In this document: piece after piece, positions 17,787 through 26,357 of the stretch | How the letters are laid out: every line of letters starts with the position of its first letter | How positions within the stretch are numbered: the first letter of the stretch is position 1 | Source: Pseudomonas aegrilactucae | GTDB taxonomy: Bacteria > Pseudomonadota > Gammaproteobacteria > Pseudomonadales > Pseudomonadaceae | Assembly: GCF_019168305.1 (NCBI RefSeq) | Contig: NZ_JAHTBI010000023.1 | Coordinates: 50,631 to 114,630 of the forward strand | Direction: 5' to 3' | Length of the DNA: 64,000 nt | The notes under the pieces: model-generated | Databases searched by the model: none | Told to the model about the DNA's origin: nothing | The model's input: only the letters and a program-made list of their open reading frames with translations | Made by a program: the position numbers and the translations under genes

Positions 17787-18499
17787 GCTGTCTGATCCCG
17801 TCCGATGACGAACTGCACGCCTATGTCGACGAGCGCCTGGAACCGGGTCGGCGGCGCGAGGTAGAGCTGTACCTGGCGGCCAACCCTGCACAGGCCGAAC
17901 GTATCGACGGCTGGCGCAGTGATGCACGGCAGTTGCGCACCGCCCTGGCCGGGCTTGCCGAGCAACCGCTGAACCCGCGCCTGGACCCGCGTGCAGTACG
18001 CCGTACGCTGCGCCAGCGTCGGCAGCGGCGATGGGCCAGCGCGGCGATGCTGCTGGTGGCCCTGGGCGTCGGGGGGCTGGGTGGCTGGCAGGCGCGCGAG
18101 TCCAGCCTGCAGGCCAGCAACCCGCCGATGGCCGATGCGCTGCAGGCGCACCGTCTGTTCGCGCATGCCGCGGCCCTGGACCTCACCGTGCAACGGCCGG
18201 CACAGTTGCAGGCCTGGCTGGGCGAGCACGTTGGTCAGGTCGGGCAACTGCCTGACCTGTCGGTCTATGGCTTCATGCCGGTGGGCGCGCGGCTGCTGAG
18301 CAACGAGCAGGGGCCGGCGGCGCTGCTGGTGTTCGAGGATGCCAGGGGCGAGCGAGTCAGCCTGTTCCTGCGTTCGCCCAGCGAGCGCTTTGTGCGCATG
18401 CCCAGCGGCGAGCGGGTCGAGGGCCCATTGCAGGCGCGGTACTGGTCGCAGGGCGCCTACAACTATGCGCTGGTCAGCGCGGTGGGCACGGCACTCTAG
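17783..18499 (+). CDS. Anti-sigma factor (membrane-anchored)
   Basis: A 238-aa regulator. The N-terminal cytosolic part (about 1-80) has the zinc-less anti-sigma pattern PSDDELHAYVDERLEPGRRREVE. A single membrane span follows at about 85-102 (AAMLLVALGVGGLGG), then a periplasmic domain of about 130 residues rich in FMPVGARLL and LVFEDARGERVSLF type strands. It is coupled by a 4-nt overlap to the sigma gene and would hold it inactive until an oxidant or envelope signal. Its 3' end overlaps the convergent LysR gene by 26 nt. Confidence 0.88.
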   Translation: MSCLIPSDDELHAYVDERLEPGRRREVELYLAANPAQAERIDGWRSDARQLRTALAGLAEQPLNPRLDPRAVRRTLRQRRQRRWASAAMLLVALGVGGLGGWQARESSLQASNPPMADALQAHRLFAHAAALDLTVQRPAQLQAWLGEHVGQVGQLPDLSVYGFMPVGARLLSNEQGPAALLVFEDARGERVSLFLRSPSERFVRMPSGERVEGPLQARYWSQGAYNYALVSAVGTAL

Positions 18500-19376
18500 C
18501 GTTGCCCAGCAGCCCGGCCAGACGTCTGGCCAGCGGCGCGGGCGTGTCGCGCGGGGTGGTCATGTACAGGCCCAGGGACGGGCTGCCCTCAAGCGTGCAG
18601 AAGTGCACACCGGGCTGCTGATTGGCCTGCGCCACCGCCGCCGGCACCAGGGCCACGCCGAACCCGCAGGCGACCAGGCTCACCAGCGTCTGCATCTGCG
18701 CGGCCTGCTGGCGCAGGCGCGGAGTGAACCCGGCGCGTTCGCACAGGGCCACTACGTGCTGGTGAAAGCCGTTGCCCAATGCCGGTGGGGTGAACACGAA
18801 ATCTTCCTCGGCCACCTCGGCCAGGCCCACCCGTGATAGCTGGGCCAGCCGGTGCGCCGCAGGTACCGCCAGCAACAGCGGCTCGTCCAGGATCAATTCG
18901 GCGTGCAGGCGCTCGCTGAGGTCGGGCAGGTAGCGCATGAAGGCGATGTCAAGTTCGCCCTTGAGCATGCCTTCGGCCAACTGCGCCGAAGGCTGCTGCA
19001 GCAGGCTGACCCGCACCTTGGGCCAGGCCTGACGGAATTCGCCCAGCGCCTTGAGCAGTTGCGGGTAGCCGGCCAGCGCCAGGCTGCCCACACGCAGGTG
19101 GCCGGCAACCCCCTCGGCCACTTCACGGGCGTGCACCATGCCTTCGTGCAAGGTGCTCAAGGTGGCCCGCGCCGTCATCACGAACGCGTCGCCTGCGGGT
19201 GTCAGCTGAACGCCGCGCGGATGGCGCACAAAGAGTGCGCAGCCAAGCTTGTGCTCGAGTCGCGCAATTGCCTGGCTCAGCGCCGGCTGGGCGATGTGCA
19301 GGCGCTCGGCGGCGCGGTGGACGTGCAGCTCTTCGGCCACGGCGATGAACTGGCGTAACAGGCGGGTCTCGATCAT
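18474..19376 (-). CDS. LysR-family transcriptional regulator
   Basis: A 300-aa LysR regulator with an N-terminal winged helix (LRQFIAVAEELHVHRAAERL, then QPALSQAIARLE) and a periplasmic-binding-protein-like effector domain (about 90-290). The ATG at 19376 is chosen because the domain starts immediately; a longer start at 19454 lacks homology. It is divergent from the SDR gene (112 bp apart), the usual LysR arrangement, so the SDR is the likely target. Confidence 0.9.
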   Translation of the reverse strand: MIETRLLRQFIAVAEELHVHRAAERLHIAQPALSQAIARLEHKLGCALFVRHPRGVQLTPAGDAFVMTARATLSTLHEGMVHAREVAEGVAGHLRVGSLALAGYPQLLKALGEFRQAWPKVRVSLLQQPSAQLAEGMLKGELDIAFMRYLPDLSERLHAELILDEPLLLAVPAAHRLAQLSRVGLAEVAEEDFVFTPPALGNGFHQHVVALCERAGFTPRLRQQAAQMQTLVSLVACGFGVALVPAAVAQANQQPGVHFCTLEGSPSLGLYMTTPRDTPAPLARRLAGLLGNARVPCPPR

Positions 19377-19488
19377 GGTGGCTTCCAGGTACGGTGCGAT
19401 ATCTCGGGCGTATCGATTCGCCCCGTCGATAGTATTCAACGTGGCGTGGCGCACTCGATAGGCTCGACGACTCTACAGGAGAGCGATC

Positions 19489-20331
19489 ATGAACTTCACC
19501 CAACGTACCTTTCTCATCACCGGCGCCGCCCGTGGCCTGGGCCTGGCCTATGCCACCGCCCTGGCCGAGCGCGGGGCACGTGTGGTGCTCAGCGACCGGG
19601 GTACCGACCGTGCCGGTTGCGGCAGCGACCCGATGCTGGTCGAACAGGCGGCGCAGGCCTTGCGCGCGGCGGGGCACCAGGCGCTGGGGCACAGTGCAGA
19701 CCTGACCGATGAAGCGGCCTGTCGGGAGCTGGTGGCGCTGACGGTGGAGCAGTTCGGCGGCCTCGACGGGGTGATCCACAACGCCGGCTGGGTGGGCTAT
19801 CAGTCGATCGAGCAGGTCGATGCGCCATTCATCGACCGCGCGCTGGGGATCAACGTGCAGGCGCCGCTGTGGCTGTGCAAGCACGCCTGGCCGCACCTGA
19901 AGGCATCCAAGGCGCCGCGGGTAGTGCTCACCACCTCGGACCGGGCGATGTATGCGTGCTACGCGCAAACCGGACTGGCGGCGTATGCGGCGGGCAAGAT
20001 GGCGCAGTTGGGCATCATGAACGCCTTGAGCGAGGAGGGCGCGGCGCACGGCATCCTGGTCAACGCGGTGTCGCCGGTGGCGCGCACACGGATGTGGGGC
20101 GAGCAGGGTGAGCCGGATGACCTCAAGCCCGAGTGGGTGGTGCCTGGGGTGCTGTACCTGGTCTCGGACCTGTGCCAGGTGACGGGGCAGGTCCTGCGTG
20201 CCAGCAACGGGCAGTTCGTGGCGACGCGCTTCGAGGAGCAGGCCGGCGTGACCTACCCGCGCGAGCTGCGCGGGGTGCGGGCCGAGCGGACTGAGCAGGT
20301 GGCGGCGTGCTGGGGCAAGGGCATGGCCTGA
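19489..20331 (+). CDS. Short-chain dehydrogenase/reductase
   Basis: A 280-aa Rossmann-fold oxidoreductase. The cofactor motif is TGAARGLG (about 11-18), followed by NAG in VIHNAGW and the active-site YAAGK. The presumed catalytic serine lies in LTTSDRAMY, with slightly wider spacing to the tyrosine than usual. The segment resembles the hydroxyacyl-CoA dehydrogenase-like SDRs, but the substrate is not determinable. A GGAGAG site precedes the ATG. It is divergent from the LysR gene. Confidence 0.88.
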   Translation: MNFTQRTFLITGAARGLGLAYATALAERGARVVLSDRGTDRAGCGSDPMLVEQAAQALRAAGHQALGHSADLTDEAACRELVALTVEQFGGLDGVIHNAGWVGYQSIEQVDAPFIDRALGINVQAPLWLCKHAWPHLKASKAPRVVLTTSDRAMYACYAQTGLAAYAAGKMAQLGIMNALSEEGAAHGILVNAVSPVARTRMWGEQGEPDDLKPEWVVPGVLYLVSDLCQVTGQVLRASNGQFVATRFEEQAGVTYPRELRGVRAERTEQVAACWGKGMA

Positions 20332-20494
20332 GCCGCGATGAGCAGGGCGTCAACGCCGGATCGGGCCTACTCTTTCAGGCAGACCGTTTGCCATTGCGAC
20401 CGGCCACCTGATAAAACCTGTATGCAGCATTGCGTCAGGCGTTAATACCCCGATGCCACAGCCGTTCGCTGGCGTCGTACATATGGAATCCAGA

Positions 20495-21868
20495 ATGACC
20501 CCAAGACACGTAATCAACGCATCTGTCAGCCCCAAAGGCAGCCTGGAGACACTCTCCCAACGTGAAGTGCAGCAACTGAGCGAAGCCGGTTCCGGCAGCA
20601 TCTACACCTTGTTCCGCCAGTGCGCCCTGGCCATTCTCAACACCGGCGCCCATGTCGACAATGCCAAGACCATTCTCGACGCCTACAAGGACTTCGAAGT
20701 GCGTATCCACCAGCAGGACCGCGGCGTGCGCCTCGAGCTGCTGAACGCTCCGGCCGACGCGTTCGTCGACGGCGAGATGATCGCCAGCACCCGCGAAATG
20801 CTGTTCAGCGCCCTGCGTGACATCGTCTACACCGAAAGTGAACTGGACCGCATGGGCATCGACCTGGAAAGCTCCCAGGGCATCACCGACTACGTCTTCC
20901 AGCTGCTGCGCAACGCGCGCACCCTGCGCCCGGGCGTGGAGCCGAAGATGGTGGTGTGCTGGGGTGGCCACTCGATCAGCAGCGAGGAATACCAGTACAC
21001 CAAGAAGGTCGGCCACGAGCTGGGCCTGCGCAAGCTGGACATCTGCACCGGCTGCGGCCCTGGCGTGATGAAGGGGCCGATGAAAGGCGCCACCATCGCC
21101 CATGCCAAGCAGCGCATGAGCAGCGGCCGCTACCTGGGCCTGACCGAGCCGGGCATCATCGCCGCCGAGGCGCCGAACCCGATCGTCAACGAGCTGGTGA
21201 TCCTGCCCGATATCGAAAAACGCCTCGAGGCGTTCGTGCGGGTGGGCCACGGCATCATCATCTTCCCGGGGGGCGCGGGTACGGCCGAAGAGTTCCTGTA
21301 CCTGCTCGGCATCCTGATGCACCCGGACAACCGCGAGCTGCCGTTCCCGGTGATTCTGACCGGGCCGAAAAGCGCCGAGGCCTACCTGCAACAGGTGCAT
21401 GCCTTCGTTGGTGCCACGCTGGGTGAAGCGGCGCATGCACTGTACGAAATCATCATCGACGACCCGGCCCAGGTGGCGCGGCAGATGACCGAGGGGCTCA
21501 AGGGGGTCAAGCAGTTCCGCCGCGAGCGCAACGACGCGTTCCATTTCAACTGGTTGCTGAAGATCGAAGAGGGCTTCCAGCGCCCGTTCGACCCGACCCA
21601 CGCCAACATGGCCAGCCTGCAGCTGAGCCGCGACTTGCCGCCGCACGAACTGGCGGCCAACCTGCGTCGGGCGTTCTCCGGAATCGTGGCGGGCAACGTC
21701 AAGGACAAGGGCATCCGCCTGATCGAGGAGCATGGGCCGTACGAGATCCATGGTGATACCGCGATCATGCAGCCGCTGGATCGGCTGTTGCAGGCGTTCG
21801 TGGAGCAGCACCGCATGAAGCTGCCTGGTGGGGCGGCGTACGAGCCGTGCTACCGCGTGGTGAGCTGA
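20495..21868 (+). CDS. ppnN: Nucleotide 5'-monophosphate nucleosidase PpnN (LOG family)
   Basis: A 457-aa protein closely resembling E. coli PpnN (YgdH). It hydrolyses the N-glycosidic bond of nucleotide monophosphates to base and ribose-5-phosphate, and in E. coli is stimulated by (p)ppGpp. The LOG/Rossmann core carries CTGCGPGVMKGPMKGA and PGGAGTAEEF, the substrate-binding motifs; the N- and C-terminal PpnN-specific domains are present (SPKGSLETLSQREV, and AFSGIVAGNVKDKG). The ATG at 20495 is preferred by alignment with the E. coli start; ATGs at 20453 and 20483 are in frame. Confidence 0.92.
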   Translation: MTPRHVINASVSPKGSLETLSQREVQQLSEAGSGSIYTLFRQCALAILNTGAHVDNAKTILDAYKDFEVRIHQQDRGVRLELLNAPADAFVDGEMIASTREMLFSALRDIVYTESELDRMGIDLESSQGITDYVFQLLRNARTLRPGVEPKMVVCWGGHSISSEEYQYTKKVGHELGLRKLDICTGCGPGVMKGPMKGATIAHAKQRMSSGRYLGLTEPGIIAAEAPNPIVNELVILPDIEKRLEAFVRVGHGIIIFPGGAGTAEEFLYLLGILMHPDNRELPFPVILTGPKSAEAYLQQVHAFVGATLGEAAHALYEIIIDDPAQVARQMTEGLKGVKQFRRERNDAFHFNWLLKIEEGFQRPFDPTHANMASLQLSRDLPPHELAANLRRAFSGIVAGNVKDKGIRLIEEHGPYEIHGDTAIMQPLDRLLQAFVEQHRMKLPGGAAYEPCYRVVS

Positions 21869-21889
21869 ACCCTTGGGCCGCTGTGCGGC

Positions 21890-21975
21890 CCTTCGCTGGC
21901 AAGCCAGCTCCCACAGGATTGTCGCCGGTTTCAAGAGCGGCGCAGTACCTGTGGGAGCTGGCTTGCCAGCGAAGG
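21890..21975. repeat. REPIN-like inverted repeat, copy 1
   Basis: Perfect 28-bp arms (21890-21917 and 21948-21975) flank a 30-nt spacer. It sits between convergent ppnN and tetR and is preceded by a short GGGCCGC/GCGGCCC hairpin. Its left arm and spacer are identical to the copy at 26248. Confidence 0.85.
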
Positions 21976-21992
21976 GCTGCAACGCAGCCCAG

Positions 21993-22637
21993 TTACACTG
22001 CCGGATTCTGCTGCAGGCGCCTGAGCACCAGGCCGGTCAACTCGTCGATCATCGGTCGAAACGCCTGTGCCGTGCAGTGCTGCCCGAGCATCACGGTGCG
22101 CGTGGTGAGGTGTGAAAACAGCGCATCGAACAGCACATGCGGCAACTCCGACAACGATGCATCCGCCGCGACCGTGCCCTGTGCACGCTGATCTTCCAGC
22201 AGGCGCAACATCAGCGAATGCCACACCTGTGGGCCATGCTCGTACCAGGTCTGGCCCACTTCGGGGACGTGCGCCGTACCATTGACCACCAACCGGTAGA
22301 ACGCCACGTGACGCGGGCTGGTGACCACCGCCACCAACTGGTCGAGAATCAGGCGCAACCCCTCGGCCAGCCCTGCCGTGCTGGTATCGAGCTGGCGCAG
22401 GTCGATGATGAAGTCGTCGCACAGGTACTCCACCACCGACACCAACAGGTCGTTCTTGCTGCCGAAATAGCGGTAGATCGTGGCCTTGGAGCCGCCTGCA
22501 GCGGCAACGATGGCGTCCATGCTGACACCATCGTAACCGTGCTCCAGAAACAGCTCGCTGGCGGTCACCAGCAAGTTGCGCCGCCGCTCCAGACTTCTGC
22601 CTGTGGGGGAAGTTGGGGCACGGTGCAACCGGGTCAT
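21993..22637 (-). CDS. TetR-family transcriptional regulator
   Basis: A 214-aa regulator with an N-terminal TetR helix-turn-helix (about 15-65; ASELFLEHGYDGVSMDAIVAAAGGSKATIYRYFGSK) and a C-terminal ligand domain of the AefR-like type (LVVNGTAHVPEVGQTWYEHGP). Its start lies 5 nt after the PQQ dehydrogenase stop, so it is the second gene of that operon. It is a good candidate to bind the palindrome at 25120-25134 upstream of the operon and repress itself. Confidence 0.9.
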   Translation of the reverse strand: MTRLHRAPTSPTGRSLERRRNLLVTASELFLEHGYDGVSMDAIVAAAGGSKATIYRYFGSKNDLLVSVVEYLCDDFIIDLRQLDTSTAGLAEGLRLILDQLVAVVTSPRHVAFYRLVVNGTAHVPEVGQTWYEHGPQVWHSLMLRLLEDQRAQGTVAADASLSELPHVLFDALFSHLTTRTVMLGQHCTAQAFRPMIDELTGLVLRRLQQNPAV

Positions 22638-22642
22638 GAGCG

Positions 22643-25057
22643 CTACTCTTTGTCAGGGAGCGCGTACGCTATCACGTAATCCCCGCGATCTGGAGACTGG
22701 CGCGCACCGCCGGCCACCACCACCACGTACTGGCGCCCGGAGCGCGGCGACACGTAACTCATCGGCGTGGCTTGCGCACCGACGGGCAGGCGGCCCTTCC
22801 ACACTTGCTCGCCCGTGGCGATATCCAATGCGCGCAGGTAGAAGTCCTGGGTGCCGGCATAGAACACCAGCCCGGCCGCCGTGCTCACGCCACCGCCCAG
22901 TGTCGGCATGCCCAGCGGGATCGGCAGGTTGGCGCGCACGCCGTTGATCACCGCATCCTGCACCGTACCGGCCGGGCGCTCCCAGACCTGCTGGCGGGTC
23001 TTCAGGTCGATCGCTGCGAACACACCCCACGGCGGGCTCTGGCAGGGAATACCGAGGGGCGAGTTGAAGGCCTTGTGGTCGATCACGAACGGGGTACCGT
23101 CCATGGGATAGGTGCTGCCCACGCCATGCCCGGACTTGAGGTGCGACAGGTCGACGTTCTCGCGCTTGACCAGCTTGACCACCTGCGGGATGCGGATGTC
23201 ATTGAGGAACAGGTAGCCGCTGCGCTCGTCGATGGCTGCGCCGCCCCAGTTGAAGCCGCCGTAGTAACCCGGGTAGATCAGGGTTTCGTCTGTGCTCGGG
23301 GCCGTGAATTCACCCTGGTAGTTGAGCTGGCGGAAGTTGATGCGGCACATCAGTTGGTCGAAGAAGGTTGCGCCCCACATGTCCTGTTCGGTCAGTGGCT
23401 CGGCGCCCAGCGCCGGCATGCCCACCGAGTAGGGCTGGGTCCTGGCCACCCAGTCGCCTTCGGCGTGGGCCTGCGGTACAGGCTTTTCCACCACATCCGC
23501 AATGGGCTGGCCGGTGCGCCGGTCGAGCATGAAGATCTGCCCGCGCTTGGTCAGCTGGATCAGCGCGGGGATCTTGCCGCCCTTGCCATCCGGCACGTCG
23601 TACAGGGCCGGTTGCGCAGCCACGTCGTAGTCCCAGATGTCGTGGTGCACCGTCTGGAAGGTCCAGCGTTCACGGCCGGTGGCCATGTCCAGGGCGACCA
23701 CGGCCGACGAGTATTGCTCGGTCAGCGGCGGGCGATTGCCGCCCCAGAAGTCCGGTTGCTGATTGCCGGTGGGCAGGTAGACCAGCCCCAGTTCGTCGTC
23801 GAACGCCGGGGTAGACCACATGTTCGGCGTGCTGCGGGTGTAGGTCTGGCCCTCGGGCGGCAGCCTGGTGATCGCCGGGTTGCCCAGGTCCCAGGCCCAC
23901 ACCAGTTCGCCGGTGTCGGCGCTGAAGGCGCGCACAACCCCCGACGGCTCGTCGGTGGAGCGGCCGTCGAACACCCAGCCGCCCAGGATGATCAGGTTGC
24001 GCGCAACGGTCGGGGCGGAGGTGTAGGCGTAGTACGGCACGCCTTCGTCGACCAGGCCCAGGCCCTGGGTGAGGTCGACTGAGCCCTTGTCGCCGAAGTG
24101 CTCGCAGGGCCTGCCGGTGTCGGCGTCGATCTCGATCAGCCGCGCATCCAGGGTGACCTGCACGATACGGCGGCTACAGGCGCTGCCAGTGGCCTGTGGC
24201 GTCGGCGCACGGCCAGCGAACGGGAACGGCTGGGTGACCTTGGCCGGCTCGTAATAGCCCAGGCCGCGGCAGCGGTTCCAGGTCTTGTCGTTGGTCGGTT
24301 TGGAGTCGAACGTCCAGCGCTCCTTGCCGGTGTCGGCGTCCAGCGCGATGACTTTGCTCAACGGGGTGCAGGTGTACACCGTGTCTGCAACCTGAATCGG
24401 CGTGTTCTGCGACTCTGACGCGCCTTCGGCGATCTCGCCGGTGCGGTAGCTCCAGGCCACTTTCAACTGGTCGACGTTAGCCTTGTTGATCTGGTCCAGG
24501 GGCGTGAAACGGGTGCCCTTGGGGCTGTTGCCGTAGTGCTGCCAGTCCTGCGCCGTGGCGGCGCTGGCCGCCGGGGTATCGAGCACCGGTTGCCGGTTGG
24601 CGTGCATCACCCCATGCGGGACGAAGGTGGACGCCCCGCCAGCGATCAATGCCACGGCGAACAGCGCAGCGCAGGCAAGGCTCGCGGTGCGGTGGCGGCC
24701 GCGGGTCAGTTGCGGGTGCAGTGCGCCGGCCACCAGGCCGATCACCAGGAAGGGCGCTAGCCGGGGTACCAGCGGCCAGAAACGCAGGCCGACTTCCCAC
24801 AGCGACCACAGCACAGTGGCGCCGAACAGCAGCGCCAGCAACCCGGCACCGAGGGTTTTGCGCCGGGCATACAGCACCCCGGCACCGAGCAGGGTGGCAC
24901 CTGCCAGCAGGTAATACCACGAGCCGCCCAGGCTGATCAGGCGCAGGCCGCCGATGGCCAGGGCAAGGCCACTAAGCCCGAGCAGGGCGCCGAAAATGAG
25001 CAAGGCAAGACGAGTAGCAGACGAGGCGGGTGCCCCGGGATGTTCTGTGTTTTTCAT
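22643..25057 (-). CDS. Membrane-bound PQQ-dependent dehydrogenase (glucose/quinate/shikimate family)
   Basis: An 804-aa quinoprotein. Five N-terminal membrane helices (about 15-135) anchor it and reach ubiquinone; the rest is an eight-bladed beta-propeller in the periplasm that binds PQQ and calcium. The W-type docking repeats (GKERWTF, GRERWTF, TRQQVWE, GEQVWKG), the catalytic aspartate of YDVAAQP and the PQQ-contacting lysine of LTKRGQIFML are all present. Length fits the mGDH/quinate dehydrogenase family; I cannot tell glucose, quinate and shikimate apart. The ATG at 25057 has an AGGA site. The upstream 15-bp palindrome suggests repression by the downstream TetR. Confidence 0.9.
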   Translation of the reverse strand: MKNTEHPGAPASSATRLALLIFGALLGLSGLALAIGGLRLISLGGSWYYLLAGATLLGAGVLYARRKTLGAGLLALLFGATVLWSLWEVGLRFWPLVPRLAPFLVIGLVAGALHPQLTRGRHRTASLACAALFAVALIAGGASTFVPHGVMHANRQPVLDTPAASAATAQDWQHYGNSPKGTRFTPLDQINKANVDQLKVAWSYRTGEIAEGASESQNTPIQVADTVYTCTPLSKVIALDADTGKERWTFDSKPTNDKTWNRCRGLGYYEPAKVTQPFPFAGRAPTPQATGSACSRRIVQVTLDARLIEIDADTGRPCEHFGDKGSVDLTQGLGLVDEGVPYYAYTSAPTVARNLIILGGWVFDGRSTDEPSGVVRAFSADTGELVWAWDLGNPAITRLPPEGQTYTRSTPNMWSTPAFDDELGLVYLPTGNQQPDFWGGNRPPLTEQYSSAVVALDMATGRERWTFQTVHHDIWDYDVAAQPALYDVPDGKGGKIPALIQLTKRGQIFMLDRRTGQPIADVVEKPVPQAHAEGDWVARTQPYSVGMPALGAEPLTEQDMWGATFFDQLMCRINFRQLNYQGEFTAPSTDETLIYPGYYGGFNWGGAAIDERSGYLFLNDIRIPQVVKLVKRENVDLSHLKSGHGVGSTYPMDGTPFVIDHKAFNSPLGIPCQSPPWGVFAAIDLKTRQQVWERPAGTVQDAVINGVRANLPIPLGMPTLGGGVSTAAGLVFYAGTQDFYLRALDIATGEQVWKGRLPVGAQATPMSYVSPRSGRQYVVVVAGGARQSPDRGDYVIAYALPDKE

Positions 25058-25119
25058 TCCTGAGGGTCCATGACACGACCCCAGCTGCGCGGGCATGGGG
25101 GCGTGGATTCATGATTGGT

Positions 25120-25134
25120 ACTGTACGGTACAGT
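25120..25134. promoter_or_regulatory. TetR-type operator palindrome
   Basis: A perfect palindrome, ACTGTAC-G-GTACAGT, lies 63 bp upstream of the PQQ dehydrogenase start. Size and form suit a TetR-family site and its operon encodes one. Which regulator binds is inferred. Confidence 0.6.
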
Positions 25135-25238
25135 TTCATTTTGAACCTGTTCCCGAATCAATGAAAGACAAAATGTCGCACCGACGAAATTATTTGTGAC
25201 AATCATCCGGACAGGTCGAGTATTCAGGGAGCGAGGAC

Positions 25239-26234
25239 ATGGGGCTGGTAGGGGTGGCGAGTACGCAGAGGACGATCATCGTGTTGCCCGACGCGGCGCT
25301 GGCCGAGCGGGTCAATCAGGCGCTGATCGACAGTTTTGCGTCGCATCAGCCTTTTCTGCCATGGGCCAAGGCGGCACCGGCGCTGCAGGACACGCGCAAC
25401 AACCTGCGTCAGGCGCTGCTGGACCATGCGCAGGTGCAGGGCGAGAAGCGCTATTTCATCCTCACGCCTGACCAGGCGGCGATCATTGGGTGCGTGGGGC
25501 TGCACCCCGGCAGTGGCGGTGAGCACGTGCTGGGTTACTGGGCCAATGTGCGCTTCAGTGGGCAGGGGCTGATGGCCGAGGGCATTCGCGCGTTGCTGGC
25601 CGCACACGACTTTGGCACGTTGCAGCTCACCGCGGCGTCGGTCAACGGCCCCAGCCACCGTCTGGCCGGGGCCTTGGGCTTCGAGGTGCTGCGGGTGGTG
25701 GAAGGCGTGCGCGACACGCCGTGGCATGGGGTACATGACACCTGGATTTTCGAGCGCAAGGTGCGGGCGAACCCACCCGCACAGTGTGAGGTACGCGACG
25801 CCCATGCCGACGACGCCCAGGCGGTCAGCCAGGTGATCATTGCAGCGTTGCGCCAGACCAACAGCCAGGACTACTCGCCGGCAGTCATCGCGCGGGTCGA
25901 GGTCAGTTTCTCGCCCGAGGCGGTCGCCCGCTTGCTGACGTGCCGGCAGGTGCTGGTGGCGCAGGTGGCGGGTGAAGTGGTGGGGACGGCGAGCCTCGAT
26001 GGGGAGGTGGTGCGCACGGTGTTCGTGGCGCCTGGGCGGCAAGGGTTGGGGATTGGGCGCGTGCTGATGAACCGGATCGAGGCGTTGGCGCGGGTGGCGG
26101 GGGTACAGACGCTGCGGGTGCCGTCTTCGCTGACGGCGCAGGCGTTTTATGCGCGCCTGGGGTATGTCGTGGTGCGCGAGGTGGTGGAGGGGGAGGAGCG
26201 GACCCTCGTGATGGCGAAGGTGTTGATCAGGTGA
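25239..26234 (+). CDS. Tandem GNAT acetyltransferase
   Basis: A 331-aa protein with two acetyltransferase domains. The first (about 10-175) is RimJ/RimL-like (IIGCVGLHPGSG, GYWANVRFSGQGLMAEG, NGPSHRLAGALGFE). The second (about 182-330) has the standard acetyl-CoA loop RQGLGIGRVLMNRIE and the terminal AQAFYARLGY. Fusion of two different GNAT branches is uncommon; substrates are unknown. Read-through artefact is unlikely, since the two halves are in one frame with uniform codon use. Confidence 0.85.
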   Translation: MGLVGVASTQRTIIVLPDAALAERVNQALIDSFASHQPFLPWAKAAPALQDTRNNLRQALLDHAQVQGEKRYFILTPDQAAIIGCVGLHPGSGGEHVLGYWANVRFSGQGLMAEGIRALLAAHDFGTLQLTAASVNGPSHRLAGALGFEVLRVVEGVRDTPWHGVHDTWIFERKVRANPPAQCEVRDAHADDAQAVSQVIIAALRQTNSQDYSPAVIARVEVSFSPEAVARLLTCRQVLVAQVAGEVVGTASLDGEVVRTVFVAPGRQGLGIGRVLMNRIEALARVAGVQTLRVPSSLTAQAFYARLGYVVVREVVEGEERTLVMAKVLIR

Positions 26235-26247
26235 AATGGTGTTGAGC

Positions 26248-26328
26248 CCTTCGCTGGCAAGCCAGCTCCCACAGGATTGTCGCCGGTTTCAAGAGCGGCG
26301 CAGTACCTGTGGGGCTTGCCAGCGAAGG
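26248..26328. repeat. REPIN-like inverted repeat, copy 2 (right arm shortened)
   Basis: The left arm (26248-26275) and 30-nt spacer match copy 1 exactly. The right arm (26306-26328) has lost five bases (AGCTG). It again lies between convergent genes, here the GNAT and TonB-receptor genes. Confidence 0.85.
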
Positions 26329-26357
26329 GCTGCAACGCAGCCCCTGCTGTGGGTGCT

